Program-made: the position numbers and the translations under genes | NCBI RefSeq assembly: GCF_021130785.1 | Contig: NC_060209.1 | Location: 23,622,001-23,686,000 of the forward strand | Direction of reading: 5' to 3' | Length of the DNA: 64,000 nucleotides | Source: Homalodisca vitripennis | Lineage: Eukaryota; Arthropoda; Insecta; Hemiptera; Cicadellidae | Notes under the pieces: generated by a model | Databases searched by the model: none | Told to the model about the DNA's origin: nothing | The model's input: the letters and a program-made list of their open reading frames with translations, nothing else | Shown: positions 1-9,844 of the stretch, in pieces | Numbering within the stretch: position 1 is the first letter of the stretch | Layout of the letters: each line of letters begins with the position of its first letter

Positions 1-760
1 CGATAACTGGGAGACAATATATCATGTGGAAGGGTAGAGTTAGCCAGTATATTGTTGAGCATTGAATGATACATTAGTAACCATAAATCCGTCAGTGTGT
101 GGCTCTGATACTGTACTGTGCCAGACTCGCTATCTGACTGCCACCCTCACGATGTTACGGGAATCGTAGCAATTCTCAGTATAAATAAACGATAACTGGG
201 AGACAATATATCATGTGGAAGGGTAGAGTTAGCCAGTATATTGTTGAGCATGGAATGATACATTAGTAACCATAAATCCGTCAGTGTGTGGCTCTGATAC
301 TGTACTGTGCCAGACTCGCTATCTGACAGCCACCCTCACGATGTAACGGGAATTGTAGCAATTATCAATATAAACAAACGATTTCTGGGAGACATATACA
401 TCATGTGGAAGGGTAGAGTTAGCCAGTATATTGTTGAGCATGGAATGATACATTAGTAACCATAAATCCGTCAGTGTGTGGCTCTGATACTGTACTGTGC
501 CAGACTCGCTATCTGACAGCCACCCTCACGATGTAACGGAAATTGTAGTAATGCACAATATAAACAAACGATTTCTGGGAGACAATACATCATGTGGAAG
601 AGTAGAGTTAGCCAGTATATTGTTGAGCATGGAATGATACATTAGTAACCATAAATCCGTCAGTGTGTGGCTCTGATACTGTACTGTGCCAGACTCGCTA
701 TCTGAATGCCACCTTCCGTTGGCACGGGAATTGTAGTAATTCTCAGTATAATTGTTCGAT
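1..760 (+). repeat. Satellite-like tandem array, about 189-bp unit, 4 copies (family A)
   Basis: Four head-to-tail units begin near 1, 190, 379 and 569, each starting CGATAACTGGGAGACAATAT or a close variant. Units share long identical stretches such as GAGTTAGCCAGTATATTGTT. The array may continue upstream, because the window opens at a unit start. Two further units lie at 56141-56505. The fourth unit diverges at its right end. No open frame or polymerase III box is evident. The function, if any, is unknown. Confidence 0.95.
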
Positions 761-2212
761 GAATAAACAGTTATTGTATTATATTCCTTTTTCCTCTCAA
801 AGATTACATAGTATTTATTTATTTTTATAAATGAAGTAACATATATTGAAATTATTTTTTGAATTTTGAAAATGTTCGTCTATTACAAACATACTTGACC
901 TTTCAAAACCTTTATTAAAAATACTTAGCTCTTCCCAATTATACCTATAAGTAACTATATACAATTTTAAAGTCTTATGAACCGATTATAATAAGCCCCA
1001 ATCTTATTCACCAAGCTTATTTGGAATGGAAGTTGACACATTCTATATAACTATTCGCTGCATGACATTGATTTTTAGAATTTTGATTCATTAGTCATAC
1101 ATTTCCGTCTAGACCGTTGTTTACATTTGTACAAGAAACATGAAACTGATGAATTGGTAACCAAGCAGGTCTTAGATTAAGCCAAAATTACAACTTTATT
1201 GTTGTATTGAGTGCTGTCAAATTTTTAAAAATTGAAACCAATAAATTTTTGGGATAAGATAATCAGATAAAATAAGTTATCGAGAAGAAGAATTATGTCA
1301 CTATAATGTTCACTCTACTTACAGGTAGGTAGGATGTAAAACAGCATCTGTAATTTTGTAATGGCGGTCTGTTGGATGTGATTTTGAAACTAACTAGATG
1401 AAACTAGTTATAGAAATAGCCTCAAATATCAAATAAATTTACTATAGTTTTAGACAGGTCATTGAAAATTATATTTCAAGAATATTCACGTTAAGGAAAA
1501 AGGAATAATAATATTATAAGTAGTTTATCAACCTTTTAAATGGCTTAATAGAGTTGTATTTAACATTAATCTTAGCGAAAATAATAAGAAAAAAGGTTTT
1601 TATCTAAAATTGCTAGTACATTAAAACGAAGGTGAAGGAAATAAAAGTACGAGATGCATATGGTGGTATTTCGATGTAATTATATAATTTATAAGGATTT
1701 TGCTGTATAATCATTCAGATAATACTTTACCTATTTAAGTACAATTAATAGTCTAACTAAAGTTCGGATGTTTATAAATAAAAACGCACACTCATACAGA
1801 CATACAGTAGACGAAAAGAGATATTCCATTGCTTGCATTTAGTTTTAGCTCAGTGCATGGAATAATTAATATCCTAATGTTTTCTGTGAGAGTTTTGGAA
1901 AAGTCTGTTTATACCTTACAAATAAAAATAAGATTGTCATCTTCTCTGACATGGATAAGTTTATTTATAGCGCAGTACTATGTGCTGCTATAACATAAGC
2001 ATGTATTAATTTTGAGTATTAATAATAAATAATGTTAATTATGGTTCTATTTCTGGATTTTAAATTTGTACTACTATTTAATTCGTCGATTAGTGTCTTC
2101 CCTAATATTTTGTAAGGTTTGAAAAAAAGTTAGGCGCTGACAAAAAATTTAGAATCCTCTACTTGTAATCGCATAGGTTTAATACAGTCGGTTAAGAACG
2201 CCTACAGTCAGA
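761..2212. other. AT-rich stretch without recognisable genes
   Basis: All frames are broken by frequent stops. I see no repeat unit, RNA gene or transposon domain. A short segment just left of 2213 weakly resembles the flank of the family B copy at 59353, so that cassette may reach slightly further left. Confidence 0.5.
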
Positions 2213-2367
2213 TAAGCTGGTAAAATTGTCAGCCAAGCGACGCTGACGCCAGCGCTATCTGATTGCGTGAGCCCAAACTGGCGCTTGGGCACCGGACGTC
2301 CTAAACTGTTTATGTTATGGTTTGTGAAACTGTGCCAGTTTAGTTAATACCTTTATGGCCAATATAT
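2213..2367 (+). repeat. Family B cassette, copy 1 (155 bp)
   Basis: This matches 59353-59507 over the same 155-bp length with only two differences noticed by eye (GGGCACC here, GGATACC there). Diverged copies lie on the opposite strand at 34714-34842 and 61698-61830. It is GC-richer than its surroundings and includes the imperfect hairpin CCCAAACTGGCGCTTGGG. No tRNA-type box, poly-A tail or clear terminal inverted repeat is seen. Confidence 0.92.
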
Positions 2368-2708
2368 AACAGCAGCATTGTATAACTTTGCAGCCAAAAA
2401 TAGATTTTTATAGCGCTTGAGCTACTATTTGAAAAAGCTGATATTCATTGTTATGTAGCTCACCAACCCTTATCCAACCCTTATATTGCTCATTGTATGA
2501 TCTCAATGTGAATTTGGATGTTTTTTAAGAAGTAAAAAAGCTCATTATGATCTACTGTATAATAATACAATAATATCATAATTTATACATTGGTTAAAAT
2601 GCATCATTGATTTAATTAGTTTGATTTTAAAAATTATTAATTAAAGGGATATTATTGATAAAAATTATTCAAATAGAAATTATTATTGTATAATGCTGAA
2701 TATATATA
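2368..2708. other. AT-rich spacer
   Basis: Nothing recognisable lies between the family B cassette and the foldback element. Confidence 0.5.
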
Positions 2709-2927
2709 TCGTGTTTCAGTACGATTTACGATTTTAAAAAGTTGCGTGTGTAGCCACCAGTGCTGCTAGTCGTTATAATCCGTTTATATATATATATTAT
2801 ATATAATAAGCAAACTGGCATATGATCGGAAGACCAAATGCCTTTCAAACCACTTTTATTTACATTAAATTGTATAAATGGCAATTCCCTTATTTAATTT
2901 CAATAAACATTGAATCGCAAAAAGTAC

Positions 2928-2997
2928 TTGCTCCGCCGGGAGTCGAACCGGATCTCTCACTTGCCGGGTGAATTTGCTACCATTACACCACAGAGCG
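2928..2997 (-). pseudogene. tRNA-like sequence, left copy, one base deleted in the T stem
   Basis: This is the reverse complement of the copy at 3131-3201 apart from minor changes. It has lost one C of the T stem (GTCGAACCGG where the partner implies GTCGAACCCGG), which breaks the stem. The B-box region survives in outline. Probably inactive as a tRNA; its promoter boxes could still matter to the host element. Confidence 0.75.
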
Positions 2998-3130
2998 CTT
3001 ACTTTAATTTAATGTAAATAAAAGTCGTTTGACAGGTATTTGGTCTTCCGATCATATGTTAGTTTGCTTATTTAAACGCATATGTGACAGATACGGCCAA
3101 ATACAAAATAATTGAATCGGAAAAAGTAAG

Positions 3131-3201
3131 CGCTCTGTGGTGTAATGGTAGCACATTCACCCGGCAAGTGAGAGATCCGGGTTCGACTCCCGGCGGAGCA
3201 A
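3131..3201 (+). tRNA. tRNA-like gene with full cloverleaf, anticodon position GGC
   Basis: The sequence folds as a cloverleaf. The acceptor CGCTCTG pairs with CGGAGCA with a C-A mismatch at the first pair and one G-T pair. The D stem is GTGT/GCAC, the anticodon stem TTCAC/GTGAG, the T stem CCGGG/CCCGG, and the T loop TTCGACT. The anticodon loop reads CCGGCAA, so positions 34-36 are GGC (alanine by the code). Position 33 is C instead of the near-universal T, and the G-U acceptor pair expected of tRNA-Ala is absent. No CCA is encoded. Because it sits in a foldback beside a degraded inverted copy, a tRNA-derived mobile element is likelier than a working tRNA. Confidence 0.55.
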
Positions 3202-3268
3202 GTACTTTTTGCGATTCAATGTTTATTGAAATTAAATAAGGCAATTGCCATTTATACAATTTAATGTG

Positions 3269-3271
<3 letters not shown>

Positions 3272-3322
<51 letters not shown>
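3272..3322. repeat. (TA)n microsatellite
   Basis: An uninterrupted run of TA dinucleotides of about 50 bp separates the inner part of the foldback from its right outer arm. The corresponding left arm has only a short TA-rich stretch near 2788-2806. Confidence 0.97.
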
Positions 3323-3325
<3 letters not shown>

Positions 3326-3398
3326 GGATTATAACGACTAGCAGCACTGGTGGCTACACACGCAATTTTTAAAATCGTAAATCGTACTGAAACACGTT

Positions 3399-4196
3399 TC
3401 ATAATGCAAAATAAAACCCCAAGCCCCAGGCATATATAGAGTGCATAATATTCATTGCTAAGACGATCAGGGGTTAAGTGATAGAGTGACTGGGTATTAT
3501 TGTTTCAGGAAATGGGTTTGTAAGAAAAGTTCTAGTTAAAATTAATTGATGCCACAAATGAGTTTGACTTATTGTTCCAGTTAAAACATGGTCAAAACGT
3601 TTCTACTTTTGGCCTTGCGCTTCAAAAAAATTTAAGTCTGTTATTTAAAAATAATTTCCATGAAAAAAACACGTGTATAAAAATATGTATTTTTACGGTA
3701 ACGTACATGAATGAGATTCAGGGAGAGGCATTTGTTTAATGTCCAATGACTTACAAACGCAATATAAACATATTTTCAGACAAAATTTAAATGAAATAAA
3801 TGTTTTATAGGTAATATAGATAGTATTCCTTCCATAATATTTTTTATGAAAATACAGTAGAAAAAAATATCCTTGCCCTAACCTTTTAGCCTAAATATAG
3901 GGAGTCCCAAATTCTGAGTAAAATGTCTATCTATACCGGTTAAATGATGGAACACGTGGTCTGTATTTTTTTCGGTCCTCAAAAATGGTATCCTTAATAG
4001 GTGTGATACAAATTTAGTTAAAAATTACTTTTGACAAACGATTTGATTATCTGAAAGGCTGTAAGTTCTGATAGTGACCCCAAAATTCGCTTGGCTTAAC
4101 AGTTTAAAACCAGAACCCACTTAACTCATGAATAGTATAAAAAAACACGTAAAGTTGAATAGCTTTTAAAAAAGTAATATTCATTAGAGAAGGCAC
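3399..4196. other. AT-rich spacer
   Basis: No gene, RNA or repeat is recognised. Frames are short on both strands. Confidence 0.5.
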
Positions 4197-4418
4197 AAGT
4201 TTGTAATAATTCTAAACCAGCAATAATCCTACAGACAGAACTCCGAGACGTGGCTTTAGCATACTCAGTGTGGGTATCACATACCACCCATATCTACGGA
4301 GCACGATGTGGAAGCTCCGCCGCTTACACACAGATTGGAACACGTAGTGAGGAGCGTAATTAAATGATTTCAACTGAGAGCGCCTACACCTGCAATTTTA
4401 CCACCTATGCCAGCTTCC
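4197..4418 (+). repeat. Family C cassette, copy 1 (222 bp)
   Basis: It aligns with 60333-60554 at identical length, 222 bp, apparently without indels and with about a dozen substitutions. The core includes CAGACAGAACTCCGAGAC and GATTGGAACACGTAGTGAGG. Similarity fades at both edges. It contains no coherent frame shared by both copies and no polymerase III boxes. Confidence 0.92.
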
Positions 4419-4849
4419 CATCAATTATATCCTTCCGTATCATTTTCTACCGCCAAATATGTTATACATAAGGTTTATCAATTTACATAAACTAATTAAT
4501 GATACATATTTTAGACATTTCTTATTTTACCGGATGACATAAAAATGATATTCCATAAACGGAACACTTATTTATAGAAACTTAACAAGAGAAAAATCGG
4601 TGGAACTTTATTAGTTAATACTTACAAATTCTATTTTTGCACTAGAAATTCTACAAAATCTACAAATTTGTTTTCCTGTTATGATTTATTTTGGATTTTA
4701 ATTTCCTCTGCACTGGTTACTGAGTGATATTCTTTCCCTTATTAAGAGGGTAGCATATAAAAACTATTTTTAGTCACTTATAAGCCTCGTGTATTAAAAA
4801 TGTACTTAAAGTTAGGATATATACATGAAACATTTTCAAATACATTACA
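4419..4849. other. AT-rich spacer
   Basis: Nothing recognised apart from low-complexity AT sequence leading into the PLE fragment. Confidence 0.5.
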
Positions 4850-5533
4850 AAAATTAGATTTAGAAAACCACCAGTTTTGAAAGATATTGTAGTACATCCT
4901 AAATTACCTAAGCACAAAGACCAAGGAAAATGTGACAGTTGGATCACATCCTTGCAATAAACCCACGTGTTTAGTTTGCAACATGTGCTCTACTTCAAAA
5001 ATATTTACAAGTAGTTCTACACAAAATCATACAGTATAGTTTTAGACTTATCAAGTGAATTAAAAAATATTGTTTATCAAATTCAGTGCAAGTTATGCCC
5101 TAAAGATTATATTGGCTCAACAATAAATTCTCTTAGATCAAGGATGAGGGCACAGGTATGCTTATTAAACGTCAAAAGACAGAGCAACCTGTAGTAGCAC
5201 ATGGCTGAAAACATAATTTAAACTTTGAAGAAACATATTCAGTGAAACCAATTAGAAAAAATATCAGAATATGTAAATTCAAACAGTCTTAGAACCATGG
5301 AACAAGCCCATCAGCTCGTCACTAAATCAAAATTTCGAAATGGATTAAATTTAAGGTGACTTAGTCAACAAAGTGAATTTATAAAATCAAATCATATGTT
5401 TACCATTCTACATAATTCATTCTTAATTTTCGTTTTCTGTTTTGATGTTTTATGTTTATTTTGTTCTTATAGCCCTATTTATAATTTCTAATTTCCTGAA
5501 GACGGCTTAAGCCGAAATATAGAAACTGTTTAA

Positions 5534-5535
<2 letters not shown>
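4850..5535 (+). pseudogene. Penelope-like element, C-terminal GIY-YIG fragment and 3' end (PLE-a)
   Basis: Frame-hopping translation gives the linker and endonuclease region typical of PLE proteins. A cysteine-containing stretch (HPCNKPTCLVCNMC) is followed by IVYQIQCKLCPKDYIGST and SLRSRMRA, which matches the YIG half of a GIY-YIG nuclease. In intact elements this nuclease nicks the target so that the reverse transcriptase can prime. Stops and frameshifts break the frame, and the reverse transcriptase is absent (5' truncation). The motif CTGAAGA...GCCGAAATA at 5496-5519 resembles the conserved 3' motif of the other PLE ends here, and a GT microsatellite follows. Confidence 0.8.

Positions 5536-5569
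<34 letters not shown>
5536..5569. repeat. (GT)n microsatellite
   Basis: About 17 TG dinucleotides immediately follow the PLE-a 3' motif. This could be the residue of an insertion tail, or chance. Confidence 0.95.
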
Positions 5570-5572
<3 letters not shown>

Positions 5573-6419
5573 ATAATCTACTTTTTTATTTTAATCAAAC
5601 AGTTGGACAATAACAATGTAGACCAAAAAGTGTTATACAGCAGCTGTCGACTAGCGATTTTTAGGAAATTGATGTAGCAATTGTACAAATTATTCAAGTA
5701 CTAGAAACCAAATTAACCACCAATTCCCTTCTATATAGGTAGATTTCTTTTAAATACTGGATAACATAGTTCAATTTGCTAGAAGTTGTCAATATGAACA
5801 CTTACTTTTTTATTCTGCACTAAAGTTTAGGGTCTCATCGTAAACATACCGTGTTCAGACAACCTTCGTGCACTGGCTTTATGTACGTCATTCACTTAAA
5901 GTAAAAATAAGATGGAGCCGAAGACTGATCTCTGAGGGACCATATATTTAAGTTTAACTGACCGGGATAAGTAGTATTATGAAATTGAGCTTACAGGCTA
6001 TAAGGTTTTAGTTGACCAGTTCAAGTACCAATTTGCAATAAAAAAATATTATCTGCTACCATAATTATGTAACTTGTTTAAGTATAATTGTGTTTAATAG
6101 GTCACGCGCTTGGTGAGTGGTCTAAAAAAAACAGTCCGCTAGCCTTTATTTCATATTAGCAAAAACAAATATACGTATATAATGTTAGATTTTGGTGCGA
6201 AGCGTAATATTTTCACTACAGGGGATTTCTAAATTTAGAAATTTATAATGGAAGATGTAATCATTTTAAATTGCTATCCCACCAACACGAAGTTTTATAT
6301 TCTACTGAAAGTTATATAAACCAATTGTTAAAATTTTAATTTTACTGGGAGTACCACCACCTACAGCACAGGACCACCGTATAATAGACTGGAACCTGGT
6401 CTGATCTACATTCCATTGT
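5570..6419. other. AT-rich spacer
   Basis: No gene or repeat is recognised. The last 60 bp may be the poorly conserved 5' part of the following SINE. Confidence 0.5.
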
Positions 6420-6645
6420 AAAGTACTGCCAGATAACCAGATCAAGGAACGTCGAACGTGGCTGCTGCTTCGATGGGTGACCGCTGAGCAATCTTGTCCC
6501 TGAAAGCTGTCCGCCTACCAGGCCATTGGTGGTGGTTCGGAAGTCACCTTTAAGCCGTTGATCCTCAGGTTAGATATTTCATAGGACTTTTTAGCTCTAA
6601 CTTCACCTGATAAAATAAGACATCTTTACTTTACTTTTACTTTAA
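6420..6645 (+). mobile_element. SINE with a 5S rRNA-like head, copy 1
   Basis: The segment AGATCAAGGAACGTCGAACG followed by CTTCGATGGGTGACCGC resembles the internal promoter of eukaryotic 5S rRNA (intermediate element and box C, TTGGATGGGTGACCGCC). The body (GGCCATTGGTGGTGG, TTTAAGCCGTTG) and the 3' end CCTGATAAAATAAGACAT are shared with minus-strand copies at 14598 and 28868. SINEs of this type use the RNA polymerase III promoter of 5S RNA and are moved by a LINE. No coding capacity. The 5' boundary is uncertain. Confidence 0.75.
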
Positions 6646-6874
6646 AATGTGACCTGAAAAATATTTGTTGATCGAAATATTTTGCACTAACAACATCCGC
6701 CAAAACTTGTTTTTGAAGAATTTCGTTTTCGTTGCTGTGATTTTAATAATATCCTATAAGATAAAGTTTGACAGACTAGTAATAGATACAGTTCTTTATA
6801 GGTAAAATAAATTCAATCATAAATTAATAACTTTATACAGCCCTGCAATAAATATTGACTCCGATACATGACGT

Positions 6875-7027
6875 AAAAGCCGATATCTTGCTCAAATCGT
6901 GCATGCTGTACCGTTGTTTCGCGTCATTAATAGCTCTCAATCACACTAAATACAGCTTGGTATCAGAGCACGCTATGTTAACTGTTATATGTTACCAGTT
7001 ATTACTGCCTTTGTGGCAATATCAGGC
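6875..7027 (+). repeat. Family D cassette, copy 1
   Basis: It matches 31930-32085 closely from AAAAGCCGATATCTTGCTCA through CTTGGTATCAGAGCACGC to TGGCAATA. The right end has small indels and the flanks do not align. The 64-codon frame across it is not maintained in the second copy, so it is treated as noncoding. Confidence 0.9.
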
Positions 7028-7337
7028 ATTACATAATGGTGGATATTAGTTCTTTGCTGGACTTCGTTGTTGAACGTTCAGAAAGCACACAAGTACATAT
7101 TGGAATATGTGACATCTTTCAGAATGAAAATGCCAGTACTATATTACAACTCCTTTTTAAAGTTTGTTATTGACGATGGAAGTTTTGACCGAATAACAGG
7201 ATTTCGTCCATGGCAAATGTCCGAAATCCTGTGATCCTGGCAAGGTATTATGATCTTAGCAAAACATAAATTATAACGTGTAACATTGAAAAAATGTGCA
7301 CGTTCCTCCTGAAGTGACGTGACATATTATTATTTGA

Positions 7338-7418
7338 GTGCCGATGGCCGAGTGGTCTAAGACGTTGGACTTTGAGTCTGAGTTAGAGATAGCGCAGGTT
7401 CAAATCCTGTCTGTGACA
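7338..7418 (+). pseudogene. Degenerate class II (Leu/Ser-type) tRNA
   Basis: It has a good A box (TGGCCGAGTGG) and B box (GGTTCAAATCC), a D arm, a long variable arm and a T stem GCAGG/CCTGT. The arrangement and the TGACA end resemble tRNA-Leu, whereas the anticodon arm (TTGGACTTTGAG) looks more like tRNA-Ser. At least three acceptor pairs fail (positions 3, 4 and 7), and the anticodon loop CTTTGAG would give TTG. It is therefore a pseudo-tRNA or the head of a tRNA-derived SINE. No second copy is present in the window. Confidence 0.7.
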
Positions 7419-8018
7419 GTTGCACTTTTTATCAGTACCGTCGACCTTGTACTGTATCGACTCTCTCCCTTATTATTTTTGATAATATCCTCGTACAGGC
7501 CAGTGGCCCATGAGTTCGGGCAGAATAAGGCATAAAAGGAGATCGAATTCTCCTTTTTATATATAAAAAATCTGCGTGGCGTAGGAGGTGATATAAGAAG
7601 TTTCCAGATTTTTCTATTATCCGATCGTTTTCAAAGAAAATAATTTGTTAGGAGTAAACCACACATTACGGGTCGCGTAACAGGTTTCGCTGAAGTTGGG
7701 TGCAATATTTCGAGTTTACAGTTCGTTCAATTCTCGAAATCTTTTTGGGCAGTTGGACAGGCAAACAATCATATATAAAAGACATATTTACATGCTTTTG
7801 GCAGACAAATTGATATTGTTCAGTCTACGGAGTGATAGGCTTCAATGACGCTCATCCAAATTCTATAGTTTACTATGCTGACTATGGTGCTTCTATAGAA
7901 CTCATTGTTGTCTATGTAAAAATTAAATTTCAAGAAAAACTAACCACCTACAGATGAAATCTTTCTATATACACCTTGCCACATGGTACATTTAAATTTT
8001 TTCATTACGTTATGTTTC
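7419..8018. other. Spacer, possibly the body of a tRNA-headed SINE at its left end
   Basis: The first 140 bp after the degenerate tRNA are GC-richer than average and could be a SINE body ending near GGCATAAAAGGAGATCG. This is unproven without another copy. The rest is AT-rich and featureless. Confidence 0.35.
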
Positions 8019-8030
8019 ATAGCCTTTTAA

Positions 8031-9073
8031 CAGCCACGCTCGCATATATGCGAGCGGCAGCGTGTCCTTCCCGCGGGCCACGCCCGCATATATGCGAGCG
8101 AGTGTAATGGTTTTGAATTTCGCGCCTTACTCCGTCATACACGATCGGAAATACTTCGTGTTTGGTACGGTAATCTTCGGGAGATTTCGGCGATTCTCGT
8201 GAAATATTTTGTTTTTGTCTCAATATGGTTGCATCACTACAAGTATCAATTACTGTCTTGTGGTCCACCAGCTGTCACAACTGCTGTTGCATAGTTTGCT
8301 GTGTATTGATGAGTTTGTTTGTAAACAAAGTAAAATGTCTTTACGAAAACTGAAAGAAGACGACATAAATAAATACTTTAGTCGTGATAACTTAAGTGAA
8401 TTGTCAAAAGATCATGGAGAGGGTGTCAGTGATGGTGCAATAGTCAGATAGTTTACCAAATATTTTTGTAAGTGAGGTAAGGGACTTTGACATCATTCCA
8501 GGGCCAAGGGCGACAGATCCATTACAAATGAACCTAGGTTATATGAAAGAAATAATGGCAATTTAATTGAAAATAACATATGTATTGATGAAAACATCTG
8601 TCCGGCCATTGAAACAGTTAGACCTGCTGAACATAATCTAACTCAAACTCGCCAATTACCTAGGCCTACAACGGAACAAAACTAACAGAACTGGGACTAA
8701 ACAAAATATTGTGTTTCCATGGGAACATGATAACAATAGTAATTGCTAAACAGATAAATTCATAAATAGGTTGTATTTGTCTTTTTTATTTTAGATTACA
8801 AAGATTTATTAGGTTTTGCCTAAATTTGCTTACTTTGATCAATGTTAGGTTACAATTTCCATGTAAAATGAAATGTATTACAATGTAAAAATAAATAAAT
8901 AAATTTAAAAAAAACTCATTTTTTACTATATTTAGTCCTAGTGAACACCTTAAAAGCATAAAAGGTAAAATATATAATTTTATGAAACCATAAGACAAAA
9001 ATAAGTTTTTTGTGTCATTTTGCTAAAAAAAACTCGGCCTGTGGGTATCACCAGTAGATATAAAACATGGCTG
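8031..9073. mobile_element. Non-autonomous DNA transposon, piggyBac-like or other with 4-bp target duplication
   Basis: The ends are inverted: CCTTTTAACAGCC at 8023-8035 and GGCTGTTAAAAGG at 9069-9081. Two readings are possible. With TTAA target duplications (8027-8030, 9074-9077) the element starts CAGCC, as in piggyBac-type insertions. Alternatively the 13-bp inverted repeat is the terminus and ATAG (8019-8022, 9082-9085) is the duplication. Subterminal palindromes lie at 8037-8056 (CGCTCGCATATATGCGAGCG, perfect) and 8081-8100 (one mismatch). Inside is the remnant of a short protein start but no catalytic domain, so an internal deletion is likely. Confidence 0.7.
8335..8685 (+). pseudogene. 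Possible N-terminal remnant of a transposase in the DNA element
   Basis: An ATG at 8335 opens 38 codons (MSLRKLKEDDINKYFSRD...) ended by TAG. Continuing in other frames gives an acidic, low-complexity stretch (IENNICIDENICPAIETV) that ends at a stop near 8685. A charged, disordered N terminus before a missing DDE domain would suit piggyBac-type transposases, but no diagnostic motif survives. The assignment rests mainly on position inside a terminal-repeat element. Confidence 0.35.
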
Positions 9074-9085
9074 TTAAAAGGATAG

Positions 9086-9844
9086 CGGTGTTTCAATAAT
9101 AAAAGTCTGCATACTTTTCTTTTTAAACTACGTTACTCACCACGTCACCTAAGGATCATGTTATACTATCAGTTATCCTCGGGTTAGCACGCTATCTCCT
9201 AGGTCTTACACGTATATGACCACTGCTATGTATGTTTTGTTCCATAGTTGATTTTGTTTTGTTTCCCTTAATGTTATCTAACCGCTAACATTTAAATCGT
9301 CGTTGAAAATTATGGTTACCTATTAGAAAATTTACTCACTATAAATATAAGAAAATTGAAAATAATAAACAATGTTTACAAAGAATAGTTGACTACTTTT
9401 AAAAATCTTATTCAATGAATGTTAATAATACAGCGTTAGAGACAAGTTGGGGGTTTTTCGTTACTTTAAAGACCAGAGGGGCGTAGCCTGGAGTTTCGAA
9501 ATAAGAATAGGCGTTTATTTATTTAAGAAACCGCAAGAATTTCCATGTACAATTTCAGTTGAGTAGTGTACGCGTGAAAACAAAACAAAAAAAACAAAAG
9601 GCACTCTCACATTTGTAATATTATTAGGATATGCTGGTGAAGTTACGGTAAGTGTTTTAATACGGATGTAATATGTTAAAAATTAATATGTTCATCTATT
9701 TAACTATTCATTAAACAAACAGTGGCAGCTAATTTAATCATAATTAAGTGTAACCTATTAATATAAAGCATAGTTTTTAAACTCCATCGTATAGAGTATA
9801 TAAAACTCTATGGTATAGCCCATTTATAAATCCTGAGTGTATTT
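9086..9844. other. AT-rich spacer
   Basis: No recognisable features. Short frames only. Confidence 0.5.

Larger units (their letters stand above)
2709..3398. mobile_element. Nested foldback element carrying two inverted tRNA-like sequences
   Basis: Outer arms of about 80 bp (near 2709-2788 and 3318-3398) are inverted copies sharing CCACCAGTGCTGCTAGTCG and its reverse complement. A second pair (about 2807-2872 and 3003-3072) is inverted around the first tRNA-like sequence. A third pair (about 2865-3000 and 3125-3260) brings in the second tRNA-like sequence in opposite orientation. A TA microsatellite separates the right outer arm. No transposase or reverse transcriptase frame is present, so it would be non-autonomous. 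No target-site duplication could be defined. It could equally be a tRNA-derived SINE duplicated in inverted orientation. Confidence 0.8.

Noticed and set aside
1..760. CRISPR-like array at the window start
   Set aside because: The 189-bp units are tandem without unique spacers, and the context is eukaryotic.
3068..3259. 63-codon minus-strand frame
   Set aside because: It runs antisense through the tRNA-like sequence and the foldback arm, and has no protein character.
5496..5519. Complete hammerhead ribozyme at the PLE-a end
   Set aside because: The stem CGGC/GCCG uses the G that the core needs after stem II, and stems I and III are not evident; kept only as a related motif.
6855..7049. 64-codon frame over cassette D
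   Set aside because: The frame is not kept in the second cassette copy at 31930.
7338..7535. 65-codon frame through the degenerate tRNA
   Set aside because: It begins inside the tRNA-like sequence; A and B boxes explain the conservation better than a protein.
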